Assembly: GCA_002506595.1 (NCBI GenBank)
Contig: DAXV01000035.1
Span: 223-10,030 of the forward strand
Source of the DNA: Acidilobaceae archaeon UBA158
GTDB taxonomy: Archaea > Thermoproteota > Thermoprotei_A > Sulfolobales > Acidilobaceae
Direction: 5' to 3'
Length of the DNA: 9,808 nt
Shown here: positions 1-6,795 of the stretch, one piece after another
Position numbering within the stretch: the stretch's first letter is position 1
How the letters are laid out: every line of letters starts with the position of its first letter
Notes under the pieces: generated by a model
What the model saw: the letters and a program-made list of their open reading frames with translations, nothing else
What the model was told of the DNA's origin: nothing
The model's database searches: none
Position numbers and translations under genes: made by a program

Positions 1-116
1 TCATTCGTTATTTATTTTAAAAACATGAATTATTATAATTCAATGAATTTTTAATTTCATAGTTGAATTTTCTTTGTTTTTATATAAGATTATAGAAAAA
101 CACTTAGTTTCATAAT

Positions 117-129
117 AAAAATTAAAAAA
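117..129 (-). terminator. T-run candidate terminator after the APC permease gene
   Basis: The minus-strand RNA has TTTTTTAATTTTT about 26 bases after the APC stop codon. T-runs of this sort end many archaeal transcripts. The rest of the 154-base gap (1-154) holds only a small inverted repeat (TGAATTA, 26-32, with TAATTCA, 36-42) and no coding frame. Confidence 0.3.
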
Positions 130-154
130 TATTTATATTAATTTAAAATCAAAA

Positions 155-1690
155 TTAAGAGCTAAAAACTCCCCAGGGCAAAAATACTATTGCCGAAACC
201 GCTGCAACTATTATAGTTGCTGGAATAAATCCAATAATATTTAATGCACCATCACTTCCTATATATGTCATTATAAGTATGAATGCCAAATAAACTATAT
301 ACCATATTGATTTTTTGAAATCACCTTTAACTTTATATATTAATCCAAATACAATAGATGCTACAATCCCTATTGCAATTGCATATGGTACAGAAGGCCA
401 TCCACTCCAAAAAGCTATTAATGATGCTGAAATTATTGCTAAAACGCCCCATAGCCATCCTAAAGGTAATCTATATTCTTTTGGTATCATTCCTTTTCTT
501 CTTCCAGCTAACATTGCTACAGGTAATGTAGCAAATGCTAAATATCCCCCTACTACAGCATCTTCAAGCAATGAATATATTGCATGAACAGGAGCTGTTA
601 GAAATGTTAATATCGCTCCGACTATTGCAAATATAATTAACGCCCAATACGGTATCGCATATTGTTCGCTTATTTCTTTTAATTTTTCAGGCATATATCC
701 AGATCTAGACATAGCAAATAACACTCTAGTACCTGCTCCTAAATAGATATAACCAGTAACAAATGGGCCTAATAATGCTACTATTAATATTAAAATTAAT
801 GAAACTTTTGAATTTAATGAAGATGATAAATCTACAAATGGGTTTCCAGGCAAATTAGCTATAGAACCCCAATTTCCTGGCGTTATGCCTAGAGAATTCC
901 ATTTAATGCCACCTATAAATATAACAGAGAATAATATGTAAACTATGGTTTGTCCTAATACAGTTAATAAAATAGCTTTTCCCAAAAAGCTTTTATCTTT
1001 AAGTTCTTCTGCAAAATCAGGTATAACTCTGATTCCTCCATAAGCAAACATTGCTAATGGTATTGCATAAAATATACCTGAAAATCCTGCAGGAGCAAAT
1101 CCTCCAGGTAATGATGCGAAATTTTTCGTTGAGAAGAATACAAAAGCAATTGATAATACTGCTACAATATAAACTAAAAGCTTTATAATACCTAAACCAT
1201 ATGTTGATTTCCCAAACGCTTTAACACCAAAATAATTAAATGGAACAAATAATAACAATAAGATTGTACCTACTATTGCTCCCAATATAGTAGGAATTGT
1301 TGTGTGTGGCAAAAGTAATTGTGGGAAGAAATATGATAAACCTTCAACAGTCGCTAATGCTTCAATTGGAGGAATAAATAAATACCAAACCAAGTTCATA
1401 AAAGATGAAATTAAATTCATTATATTTCCATGGGTATATAATGGATATCTGGAGGGGCCCCCAGCCTCTGGCCACGTTAATGCTAGCTCAATTATAGGTA
1501 TCGAAATAAATGTATAGAACGCAGCCCCTATAATCCATGATATTAACATCGAAGGTCCAGCCGTACCGGCCATACCTGCAGGAGAGAATAATATACCTGT
1601 TCCAACAGCACCAACGATTCCTGCTATTAAGATTTGAGCAAAAGTAAGCTCTTTTTTAAGGCTATTACTCTTTGCCTTATTATTTGACAT
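155..1690 (-). CDS. APC-superfamily amino acid permease
   Basis: Integral membrane protein of 511 residues that probably imports amino acids or related amines by cation symport. The family call rests on the N-terminal first helix with the glycine-rich GIVGAVGTGI (residues 24-33), the WPEAGGPSRYP motif after the second helix (73-83), the FAEEL segment (226-230) after helix 6, and GAGTRVLFAMSRSGYMP (318-334), which matches the usual cytoplasmic loop 8. About 12-14 hydrophobic segments are visible. The length is typical for the family. The start is ATG 1690-1688, preceded by GTGAT (1700-1696) with a 5-base spacer, and a TATA-like box lies further upstream. It stands alone, 123 bases downstream of panB, and is probably a separate transcript. 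Substrate cannot be read from the sequence; beta-alanine or a branched-chain amino acid would suit the pantothenate neighbours, but that is only inference. A short GC-rich patch encodes the EAGGPS motif. Confidence 0.9.
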   Translation of the reverse strand: MSNNKAKSNSLKKELTFAQILIAGIVGAVGTGILFSPAGMAGTAGPSMLISWIIGAAFYTFISIPIIELALTWPEAGGPSRYPLYTHGNIMNLISSFMNLVWYLFIPPIEALATVEGLSYFFPQLLLPHTTIPTILGAIVGTILLLLFVPFNYFGVKAFGKSTYGLGIIKLLVYIVAVLSIAFVFFSTKNFASLPGGFAPAGFSGIFYAIPLAMFAYGGIRVIPDFAEELKDKSFLGKAILLTVLGQTIVYILFSVIFIGGIKWNSLGITPGNWGSIANLPGNPFVDLSSSLNSKVSLILILIVALLGPFVTGYIYLGAGTRVLFAMSRSGYMPEKLKEISEQYAIPYWALIIFAIVGAILTFLTAPVHAIYSLLEDAVVGGYLAFATLPVAMLAGRRKGMIPKEYRLPLGWLWGVLAIISASLIAFWSGWPSVPYAIAIGIVASIVFGLIYKVKGDFKKSIWYIVYLAFILIMTYIGSDGALNIIGFIPATIIVAAVSAIVFLPWGVFSS

Positions 1691-1723
1691 AAAACATCAC
1701 TGAGCTATAAATAATTGGAACCA

Positions 1724-1732
1724 GTATAAAAA
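1724..1732 (-). promoter_or_regulatory. Candidate TATA box of the APC permease gene
   Basis: The minus strand reads TTTTTATAC. A start 26 bases downstream falls near 1702, leaving a leader of about 12 bases with the GTGAT ribosome site at 1700-1696. The box lies in a small inverted repeat, GTATAA (1724-1729) and TTATAC (1734-1739). Confidence 0.4.
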
Positions 1733-1789
1733 CTTATACACATCAATGCATGAATACTTATAATAAATAAAAATTATTTTATACTTATA
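1732..1789. repeat. Three spaced copies of TATAAGT upstream of the APC permease gene
   Basis: On the minus strand TATAAGT occurs at 1789-1783, 1762-1756 and 1738-1732, at 27- and 24-base steps, each followed by T or A then T. The copies lie just upstream of the TATA-like box and could be regulator sites, or chance in AT-rich DNA. Confidence 0.3.
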
Positions 1790-1813
1790 GATTTAATACT
1801 ATTAATAAGTAAT

Positions 1814-2644
1814 TCATGATTCAAAAAATTTCTTTCTATCATCTTCGCTTTTCATTCCCCAGAATTTTTCAGGAAACTTTCCATTTTCGACATCAGTTTT
1901 ATAATTAATTATTGCATCTTTAATTATATTTTTTAAATCAACATATTTTTTGGCAAAATCTGGTGAATAATCACCTAAACCTAAAATATCGTTTATAACG
2001 ATTATCTGCCCATCGCAATAAGGTCCGCTACCTATACATATTGTAGGTATCGATAATTTCTCCGTTATCTTTTTTGCAACCTCATAAGCAGTGTATTCAA
2101 TTACCAAAGAAAATATACCAGAATCTTCTAATTGAACTGCATCATCATAAATCTCCTTGGCTTCTTGATAGTTTTTACCTAATAGTCTATATCCTCCAAT
2201 TTGCTTATATTTTTGAGGAGTTAAACCAATATGACCCATTACAGGAATACCAGAGTTCACGATACTTTTTATAATGTCTTTATATTCGCTTCCCCCTTCT
2301 AATTTTACCGCATCTGCTCCTAATCTTAAAAATTTTGATGAGTTTAATATTGCCTTTTCTTTATTAAATTCATAGCTCATAAATGGCATATCTGATACTA
2401 TAAGGGCTTTAGGATTTGCATTACATACAGCCTTTGTATGAATTAGCATTTCATCCATGGTTACTTGTAAAGTGGAAGGATATCCTAAAACAACCATTCC
2501 TAATGAATCTCCTATTAATATAACATCTACTCCTGCTTCATCAATAATTTTAGTAGTGGGATAATCATATGAAGTTATTGCAACAATCTTTTTATTATTT
2601 TTCATTTTCATAATATCTCTAATTGTAAGCTTTTTTCTTTCCAA
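1814..2644 (-). CDS. panB: 3-methyl-2-oxobutanoate (ketopantoate) hydroxymethyltransferase PanB
   Basis: Transfers a hydroxymethyl group from a methylene-pterin cofactor to 2-ketoisovalerate to give ketopantoate, the committed step towards pantoate and CoA; cytosolic, Mg-dependent TIM barrel. Numbering from the upstream ATG at 2671: the signature GDSLGM is at 54-59, with the metal ligand D54. D93 is in VSDMPF and K122/E124 in AVKLEGG. GHIGLTPQ is at 146-153, and the catalytic Glu is E192 in LVIEYTA. CIGSGPYCDGQ is at 212-222, and the C-terminal GKFP is present. All core residues are intact. I prefer the TTG start at 2644-2642. It has GGTGAG three bases upstream, fused to the panE stop, and gives the family's usual N-terminus (ERKKLTIRDI). 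The ATG at 2671 has no ribosome site and would overlap panE by 19 bases. Last gene of the amidase-panE-panB operon. Function is near certain; the start is less so. Confidence 0.95.
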   Translation of the reverse strand: MERKKLTIRDIMKMKNNKKIVAITSYDYPTTKIIDEAGVDVILIGDSLGMVVLGYPSTLQVTMDEMLIHTKAVCNANPKALIVSDMPFMSYEFNKEKAILNSSKFLRLGADAVKLEGGSEYKDIIKSIVNSGIPVMGHIGLTPQKYKQIGGYRLLGKNYQEAKEIYDDAVQLEDSGIFSLVIEYTAYEVAKKITEKLSIPTICIGSGPYCDGQIIVINDILGLGDYSPDFAKKYVDLKNIIKDAIINYKTDVENGKFPEKFWGMKSEDDRKKFFES

Positions 2645-2647
2645 AAT

Positions 2648-2653
2648 CTCACC
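2648..2653 (-). promoter_or_regulatory. Ribosome binding site GGTGAG deciding the panB start
   Basis: On the minus strand the panE stop TAG (2655-2653) runs directly into GGTGAG, followed by ATT and then TTG (2644-2642). The pairing potential with the archaeal 16S tail favours TTG over the upstream ATG and suggests that panB translation is coupled to the end of panE. Confidence 0.55.
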
Positions 2654-3555
2654 TATATAATTTGTTTGCATATCTGATTATTTGCTTTTATCAAATTTTT
2701 TAATACCATAACTGATTTATATGCAAAGTAATTGTATTTTGCTTCATAATTTAATTTTTTTGAAATTTCGTATAATGCCAAATTTATATAATCTAATTCG
2801 CTCTTTTCTTTTTTCATACACAAGTCCTGCAAAGTAGAATTATAATTATAATATGTGCTCTTTATTGTATCAATAAGTTCTTTTATAGGATCTTTTTTAA
2901 AATTTATGTTAAGAAGGGAAGCAATTTTTAATGACTCATTAGCAATTTTTAATGACAAATCATATGCATCTTTATTTTCTAAGATGAATCCATTATGTTT
3001 TAAATAAAGAGTTGCGATAGGATTTATTGCTGAATTTACAATGACTTTTTCCCATCTGTATGGCTCAATATTATCAACTAATTCTAAGTTTATGCCTCTT
3101 AATTTAAAATCTTTAAATTCATTTCTACAATCCCTATTTCTGCATCCAAGAACTATTTTATTACCTCCAAAATAAATTGAATGGCATTTTTCAACTTTCT
3201 TTATTCCATAATAAATTATCATAGATGCAGCATCATAATAATTTTCCAGTTTTTCTAATGAATAAAGACCGTTTTGTGTTGATATTGCAATTTTTGCTTT
3301 AAGATTATTCTTAGAAAGACTTATTGCTTCATCTAAATCATATGCCTTTATTGCAAAAATAAGGTAATCAAGCTCTTGCTTTAAATCTTCATAACCGCAA
3401 GTCTTTATTACTTCTTGGCCCATATTTTCAACAATAACTTTTTGTTCTTTACAGCCCCGATTTTTTTCGATAACAACTACATCATAACCACTTCTTTTAA
3501 AAATATATGATAAAAAACTTCCTATTGCCCCACAACCTATTATGCCTATCTTCAC
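2653..3555 (-). CDS. panE: 2-dehydropantoate 2-reductase (ketopantoate reductase)
   Basis: Reduces ketopantoate to pantoate with NAD(P)H, the step after PanB; cytosolic, 300 residues, the usual length. The N-terminal Rossmann fold shows GCGAIG at 7-12. QNG (94-96) matches the conserved coenzyme-domain loop, and KAYD (70-73) sits where the family has its substrate-side lysine. The C-terminal helical domain has WEK-VIVNSAINP (168-179), giving the catalytic lysine K170 and asparagines N174 and N178. Further on are STLQD (240-244) and SELDYINLA (252-260), where E253 corresponds to the catalytic glutamate. The start is GTG 3555-3553, 10 bases after the amidase stop, with AGGG upstream. The middle of the protein is lysine-rich and divergent, but the active site is complete. 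The product of PanE is the substrate of the archaeal pantoate kinase, which is not encoded here. Confidence 0.92.
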   Translation of the reverse strand: MKIGIIGCGAIGSFLSYIFKRSGYDVVVIEKNRGCKEQKVIVENMGQEVIKTCGYEDLKQELDYLIFAIKAYDLDEAISLSKNNLKAKIAISTQNGLYSLEKLENYYDAASMIIYYGIKKVEKCHSIYFGGNKIVLGCRNRDCRNEFKDFKLRGINLELVDNIEPYRWEKVIVNSAINPIATLYLKHNGFILENKDAYDLSLKIANESLKIASLLNINFKKDPIKELIDTIKSTYYNYNSTLQDLCMKKEKSELDYINLALYEISKKLNYEAKYNYFAYKSVMVLKNLIKANNQICKQII

Positions 3556-3565
3556 TATTTTTCCC

Positions 3566-4501
3566 TTAATTTAATTCTTCTAAGATATATTTAGGTATAA
3601 CTAAAGAAACAACAAAATTAGGTATATCAACGATTTCTGAAATTCTTAGATTGCCTATTATGCTGCTTAAGACATAACCTTCTTCATAGGATAATTTGTA
3701 TTGTTTATTTAAAAAATCAAGCATATCATTTATTGCATCTTTTGCAGCCTGATATAAATCGTTTGAAATACCCATGGTTGCTATTACTTCTCCTTTAAAA
3801 TCATCTTTATTTGGACTAATCGTTAGAGGTCTCTTAATATTTAAACCCTTTATAACATTGATCTTTAATTTAACTTCAGCGCTAGTTTCAATAGCTGTAC
3901 CACAAACTTCTCCATCACCTTGAGATGCGTGAGGATCTGAAATAGATAGCAAAGCACCATCTACATTAATAGGCAAATAGATTTTTGATCCTATACCATT
4001 TAATCTATTGTCCATGTTACCTCCAAAATATTGAGGAGGTATCATATCAAATTCTTTATCTTCTTTTGGTGCTAATCCTATTATCCCTAAAAATGGTTTA
4101 ACTGGTATTTTTATTCCTTTTAAAAATTCCTTTGCAATTGCATAATTTTCTTTGATATCCCATATTATTAATTTTTCATTAAATCTGTTTTTTAAAATAC
4201 CGAAATCTCTTATTATAGCGCTCCATCCCCAATTATTAACTTTAATGTCTTGTATTTCTACTTCTAATGTATCCCCAGGTTTAGCATCATTAATATAAAT
4301 TGGGCCAACTGCTCCATCAACCTTGTTCATGTCTAATTTTGATAGATCTTCAGTCCTGGAATCATATTTTATTTGATTTATAGAAGAATCTGGTACCTTA
4401 ATTAATAACTCTTCTCCAGAGTTAACGTAAGCTATAGGTTTTATTTTGTTATTCCATTTAAAATGAACATTATTTTCTATAAAACCATCTATCTGAATCA
4501 T
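3566..4501 (-). CDS. Acetamidase/formamidase family (FmdA/AmdA) hydrolase
   Basis: Cytosolic amide hydrolase of 311 residues. Known family members split formamide or acetamide into ammonia and formate or acetate. Family marks seen are GPIYINDAKPGDTLEVEI (66-83), PPQYFGGNMDNR (155-166) and the acidic, His-bearing SDPHASQGDGEVCGTAIE (188-205), which includes the conserved residues D189, H191, D196 and E198. The length matches the short archaeal form of the family. The start is ATG 4501-4499, with GTGAT (4511-4507) and a 5-base spacer. It is the first gene of an operon with panE (10-base gap) and panB, which suggests a role linked to pantoate or one-carbon supply, but no direct substrate can be read. 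Family call is confident; specificity is unknown. Confidence 0.9.
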   Translation of the reverse strand: MIQIDGFIENNVHFKWNNKIKPIAYVNSGEELLIKVPDSSINQIKYDSRTEDLSKLDMNKVDGAVGPIYINDAKPGDTLEVEIQDIKVNNWGWSAIIRDFGILKNRFNEKLIIWDIKENYAIAKEFLKGIKIPVKPFLGIIGLAPKEDKEFDMIPPQYFGGNMDNRLNGIGSKIYLPINVDGALLSISDPHASQGDGEVCGTAIETSAEVKLKINVIKGLNIKRPLTISPNKDDFKGEVIATMGISNDLYQAAKDAINDMLDFLNKQYKLSYEEGYVLSSIIGNLRISEIVDIPNFVVSLVIPKYILEELN

Positions 4502-4539
4502 TTTTTATCACTTTTTCTATATAATTTAATTTTTTTAAC

Positions 4540-4547
4540 TTAATAAA
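4540..4547 (-). promoter_or_regulatory. Candidate TATA box for the amidase-panE-panB operon
   Basis: The minus strand reads TTTATTAA here. A start site about 26 bases downstream would leave a leader of roughly 16 bases containing the GTGAT ribosome site. A second AT box, AAATTATATA near 4519-4528, is closer but would place the start site at or past the ATG, so it fits less well. Weak evidence in such AT-rich DNA. Confidence 0.25.
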
Positions 4548-4580
4548 TCTTATTCAATGATAATTATAATAAAAATTTGA

Positions 4581-4606
4581 TATTGTTAACCCCCCGGTTA
4601 ACAATA
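4581..4606. repeat. Perfect 11-bp inverted repeat with CCCC loop (terminator or operator)
   Basis: TATTGTTAACC (4581-4591) and its exact complement GGTTAACAATA (4596-4606) flank CCCC (4592-4595). Each arm holds a GTTAAC palindrome, 12 bases apart. It begins 6 bases after the stop codon of the prenyltransferase gene and lies about 80 bases upstream of the amidase start. In the minus-strand RNA a strong stem is followed, after three bases, by an AAATTTTTATTATAATT stretch. This suits a hairpin ending the permease-prenyltransferase transcript. A regulator site for the pantoate operon is the alternative. Confidence 0.6.
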
Positions 4607-4612
4607 GATAAA

Positions 4613-5560
4613 TTATATAATGGAAAAATCTAAAAAGTTGAACTCTTTAGTTAAAATAGCTGTTATTAAAATAATTATTAATATTATAATTCTAACACTG
4701 AATGGCCCTGCCCATAACTTTCTTAATTCTGCCCACTTTTTCTTTATGCTTTCTTCTTTGCTCTCTAACAATGGACTAGAAATCTTTATTGCTATAGGTA
4801 GAGTAGCTAATGAAATTAATGCCAAAAGAGGTATGTAATTAAACAAAGAGGAAAATATCAAAGATAAATACATAATTGCAATAGCTAAATATACTGCATA
4901 TTTAACATTATTCATTCCTATAATTGATACCAAATTTTTCTTTCCTACTTTTTTTATTGGTTCAAGTTTAAGCGCACTGCTAGCTAATAATATAATAAAT
5001 GTAAATGCTCCATTGATTATTCCTACAAATAATGGATATAAAGAGAATAACATGCCTGTTTGAACTACAAAAGAACCCCATACAACTAGCGGACCTTGAA
5101 TTATTGCAGCCGTAATTTCTCCTAAACCTCTATATTTTAAACTGAATGGTGGCTCAGTATATGCAACGCCTAAGAATATTCCTATAATACCAATAATAAT
5201 TAATGGTAAACCTACTAATATTGATAAAATTGAGCCACATATAATTGCAATGCCCAAAAGAGCATATCCCAATAATTTTACTTGAGATGGTGGAAGATTC
5301 AAATCTATAACAGGATTTATACGATGGTGAAACCCTGATTGTCTATAAATTATATCAACTGATGATTTATAATCTCTATAATCATTAATAAGATTAACTC
5401 CAGCTTGAGCTGATAGCAATCCTATTAATGTTATTATATAAAATAATGGATTAAATTGTAACGTTTTATACCATGCGATTATAAATCCTAAGGTTACAGA
5501 AGAAAAGCTACTAGTTAATGTAACAGGGCTCATTGCTTCTATCCATGTTCTTATGTTCAT
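4613..5560 (-). CDS. MenA/UbiA-family membrane prenyltransferase-like protein, second Asp motif lost
   Basis: Multi-pass membrane protein of 315 residues, related to enzymes that attach a polyprenyl chain to naphthoquinone or similar acceptors. From the chosen ATG, the first motif NDYRDYKSSVD is at 59-69, with the two metal-binding Asp and the following D69. MenA-like YTEPPFSLKYRGLGE is at 134-148, with GPLVVWGSF after it. The second motif, normally NNxRDxxxD before a GK-TL-V-LG stretch, is instead SSALKLEPI before GKKNLVSIIG (198-202 for KLEPI). The Asp are therefore replaced by Lys and Ile. Eight or nine hydrophobic helices follow the family pattern. GTGAT (5569-5565) lies four bases before ATG 5560-5558, so I reject the upstream TTG at 5575. 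The gene is 17 bases downstream of an MFS permease and probably co-transcribed with it. Fold is confident; prenyl transfer activity is doubtful. Confidence 0.85.
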   Translation of the reverse strand: MNIRTWIEAMSPVTLTSSFSSVTLGFIIAWYKTLQFNPLFYIITLIGLLSAQAGVNLINDYRDYKSSVDIIYRQSGFHHRINPVIDLNLPPSQVKLLGYALLGIAIICGSILSILVGLPLIIIGIIGIFLGVAYTEPPFSLKYRGLGEITAAIIQGPLVVWGSFVVQTGMLFSLYPLFVGIINGAFTFIILLASSALKLEPIKKVGKKNLVSIIGMNNVKYAVYLAIAIMYLSLIFSSLFNYIPLLALISLATLPIAIKISSPLLESKEESIKKKWAELRKLWAGPFSVRIIILIIILITAILTKEFNFLDFSII

Positions 5561-5564
5561 ATAC

Positions 5565-5569
5565 ATCAC
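5565..5569 (-). promoter_or_regulatory. Ribosome binding site GTGAT of the prenyltransferase-like gene
   Basis: GTGAT on the minus strand, with spacer GTAT, precedes ATG 5560-5558. It selects this ATG over the in-frame TTG (5575) and ATG (5566) upstream and matches the spacing seen for the amidase and APC permease genes. Confidence 0.5.
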
Positions 5570-5577
5570 TAGCAAAA

Positions 5578-6753
5578 TTATTTCTTTTCATAAAGTTTTG
5601 GTAATAAAAAGGAGACTATAAATCCATATATCGGAGGGAAAATTAAGATAAATTCTGCAAACCTATAACTAATTATTGTTGCCAAAGTTAATATTAAAAG
5701 CGCCCCCCATACGTGAAATGATGAACCAATTAATGCAAATTCCCAAGTTCCTTTTGCTACCATATCTTCTTTATACAGTTCTACTGGAACTGCATATATA
5801 AATGGAACTGCAAAACCTTCTAACATAATTATGGTAATATCTATTCCCAAATAAATTCCCTTTGGTTCAAAATATAAAATTATGAAACCTATAAATGATA
5901 AAATATAGGCAATTGAAACAATTTTTGCCATTGTTATTGATGATTTTATTATATATGCAATTAAACCTCCTATTATTGTTATTATTGCACCAGTATAACC
6001 AAATATTTCCATTGCCAAAGGAACATCTTTAGGACTATATGTTGATATATATGGAGGTAATAATACTGCAAGGATTAAATTAAATCCTGCAATTGTTGCC
6101 CATAAAAACCCCATTAGCCATGTCCTGCCCATTTTATAAGTAGTTCCACTACCTTCCTTCTTTAAATCTGATTGAATTATTCTGAAATTGCTTAAGCTAA
6201 TAGAATAAAATATTGCCAAAATTAATGATATAATTGCAAATGATGAATATACTACTAAAGGATTCTGTGATATTAAAGCATACGCTGATGTTCCTATAGC
6301 CACACCTCCTGGTATTCCAGATATTGATATTGCCGAAGCCAATGTCCTTTTTCTGAAATCATTGAATAAAAATGAATAGAAGTTTGAAAATATTTCCATA
6401 TAAAATGTTACAGTTCCTTGAATGATTCTTAATAATAATAGTTCATCAAAAGACTTTGAAAATGGCATTAAAATCATTGACAAAGATATTATAAATGAAA
6501 GACCTATTATCGCGATACTCAAATGTTTGTAAAATTTAAGCCATCTACCGAGAATTTTTCCTATAGGCATACCTATAAAATAAGCTAAATTCCCCCATAA
6601 TAGTAAAGTAGGAATTCCAATTCTAGTTAATTTGCTAAAATAACCAATGTATAATACATATATAGATAACCCTGTAGTTGTTATAGCAACTGTAATAAAA
6701 CCTATTAAAGATATTAGCATGGGATACTTTTTGAAAATATTATTATTTTCCAT
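5578..6753 (-). CDS. MFS transporter, 12 membrane helices
   Basis: Major facilitator superfamily permease of 391 residues in the cytoplasmic membrane. Numbered from the GTG at 6762, helices fall near 14-36, 52-70, 82-100, 107-130, 142-162, 170-190, 214-236, 250-272, 279-297, 304-326, 340-362 and 368-390. A charged central loop sits at about 192-213, as in the family. GMPIGKILGRW (64-74) occupies the motif A loop between helices 2 and 3, and SGIPGGVAIG (148-157) is in helix 5. I chose ATG 6753-6751 because AGGTGG (6764-6759) lies five bases before it; the GTG at 6762 is part of that site. It is followed 17 bases later by the prenyltransferase-like gene, so it may move a lipid-soluble or aromatic compound. 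Substrate and direction cannot be told from sequence. Confidence 0.85.
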   Translation of the reverse strand: MENNNIFKKYPMLISLIGFITVAITTTGLSIYVLYIGYFSKLTRIGIPTLLLWGNLAYFIGMPIGKILGRWLKFYKHLSIAIIGLSFIISLSMILMPFSKSFDELLLLRIIQGTVTFYMEIFSNFYSFLFNDFRKRTLASAISISGIPGGVAIGTSAYALISQNPLVVYSSFAIISLILAIFYSISLSNFRIIQSDLKKEGSGTTYKMGRTWLMGFLWATIAGFNLILAVLLPPYISTYSPKDVPLAMEIFGYTGAIITIIGGLIAYIIKSSITMAKIVSIAYILSFIGFIILYFEPKGIYLGIDITIIMLEGFAVPFIYAVPVELYKEDMVAKGTWEFALIGSSFHVWGALLILTLATIISYRFAEFILIFPPIYGFIVSFLLPKLYEKK

Positions 6754-6758
6754 TTTAA

Positions 6759-6764
6759 CCACCT
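6759..6764 (-). promoter_or_regulatory. Ribosome binding site AGGTGG of the central MFS gene
   Basis: AGGTGG followed by TTAAA and ATG. This is the best match to the archaeal consensus in the window and shows that the GTG at 6762-6760 belongs to the ribosome site and is not the start. Confidence 0.65.
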
Positions 6765-6795
6765 GTTAGTGATTTACACTTATTGAAGTAAATAA

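Noticed and set aside
1..4. ATG at the left edge on the minus strand as the start of a further gene
   Set aside because: Only one base follows within the window, and no convincing ribosome site precedes it, so nothing can be supported.
315..587. Plus-strand open frame of 90 codons inside the APC permease gene
   Set aside because: Antisense shadow of a strongly conserved membrane protein gene; no ribosome site and no recognisable protein.
1302..1517. Plus-strand open frame of 71 codons inside the APC permease gene
   Set aside because: Antisense to the conserved N-terminal part of the permease; composition reflects the complement of hydrophobic codons.
2074..2274. Plus-strand open frame of 66 codons inside panB
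   Set aside because: Lies opposite the PanB catalytic core and has no coding features of its own.
4620..4838. Plus-strand open frame of 72 codons opposite the prenyltransferase-like gene
   Set aside because: Although it starts just outside the hairpin, it is the antisense of the C-terminal helices and lacks a ribosome site.
5558..5575. TTG at 5575 as start of the prenyltransferase-like gene
   Set aside because: It sits only two bases after the MFS stop without a ribosome site, whereas GTGAT stands at proper distance before the ATG at 5560.
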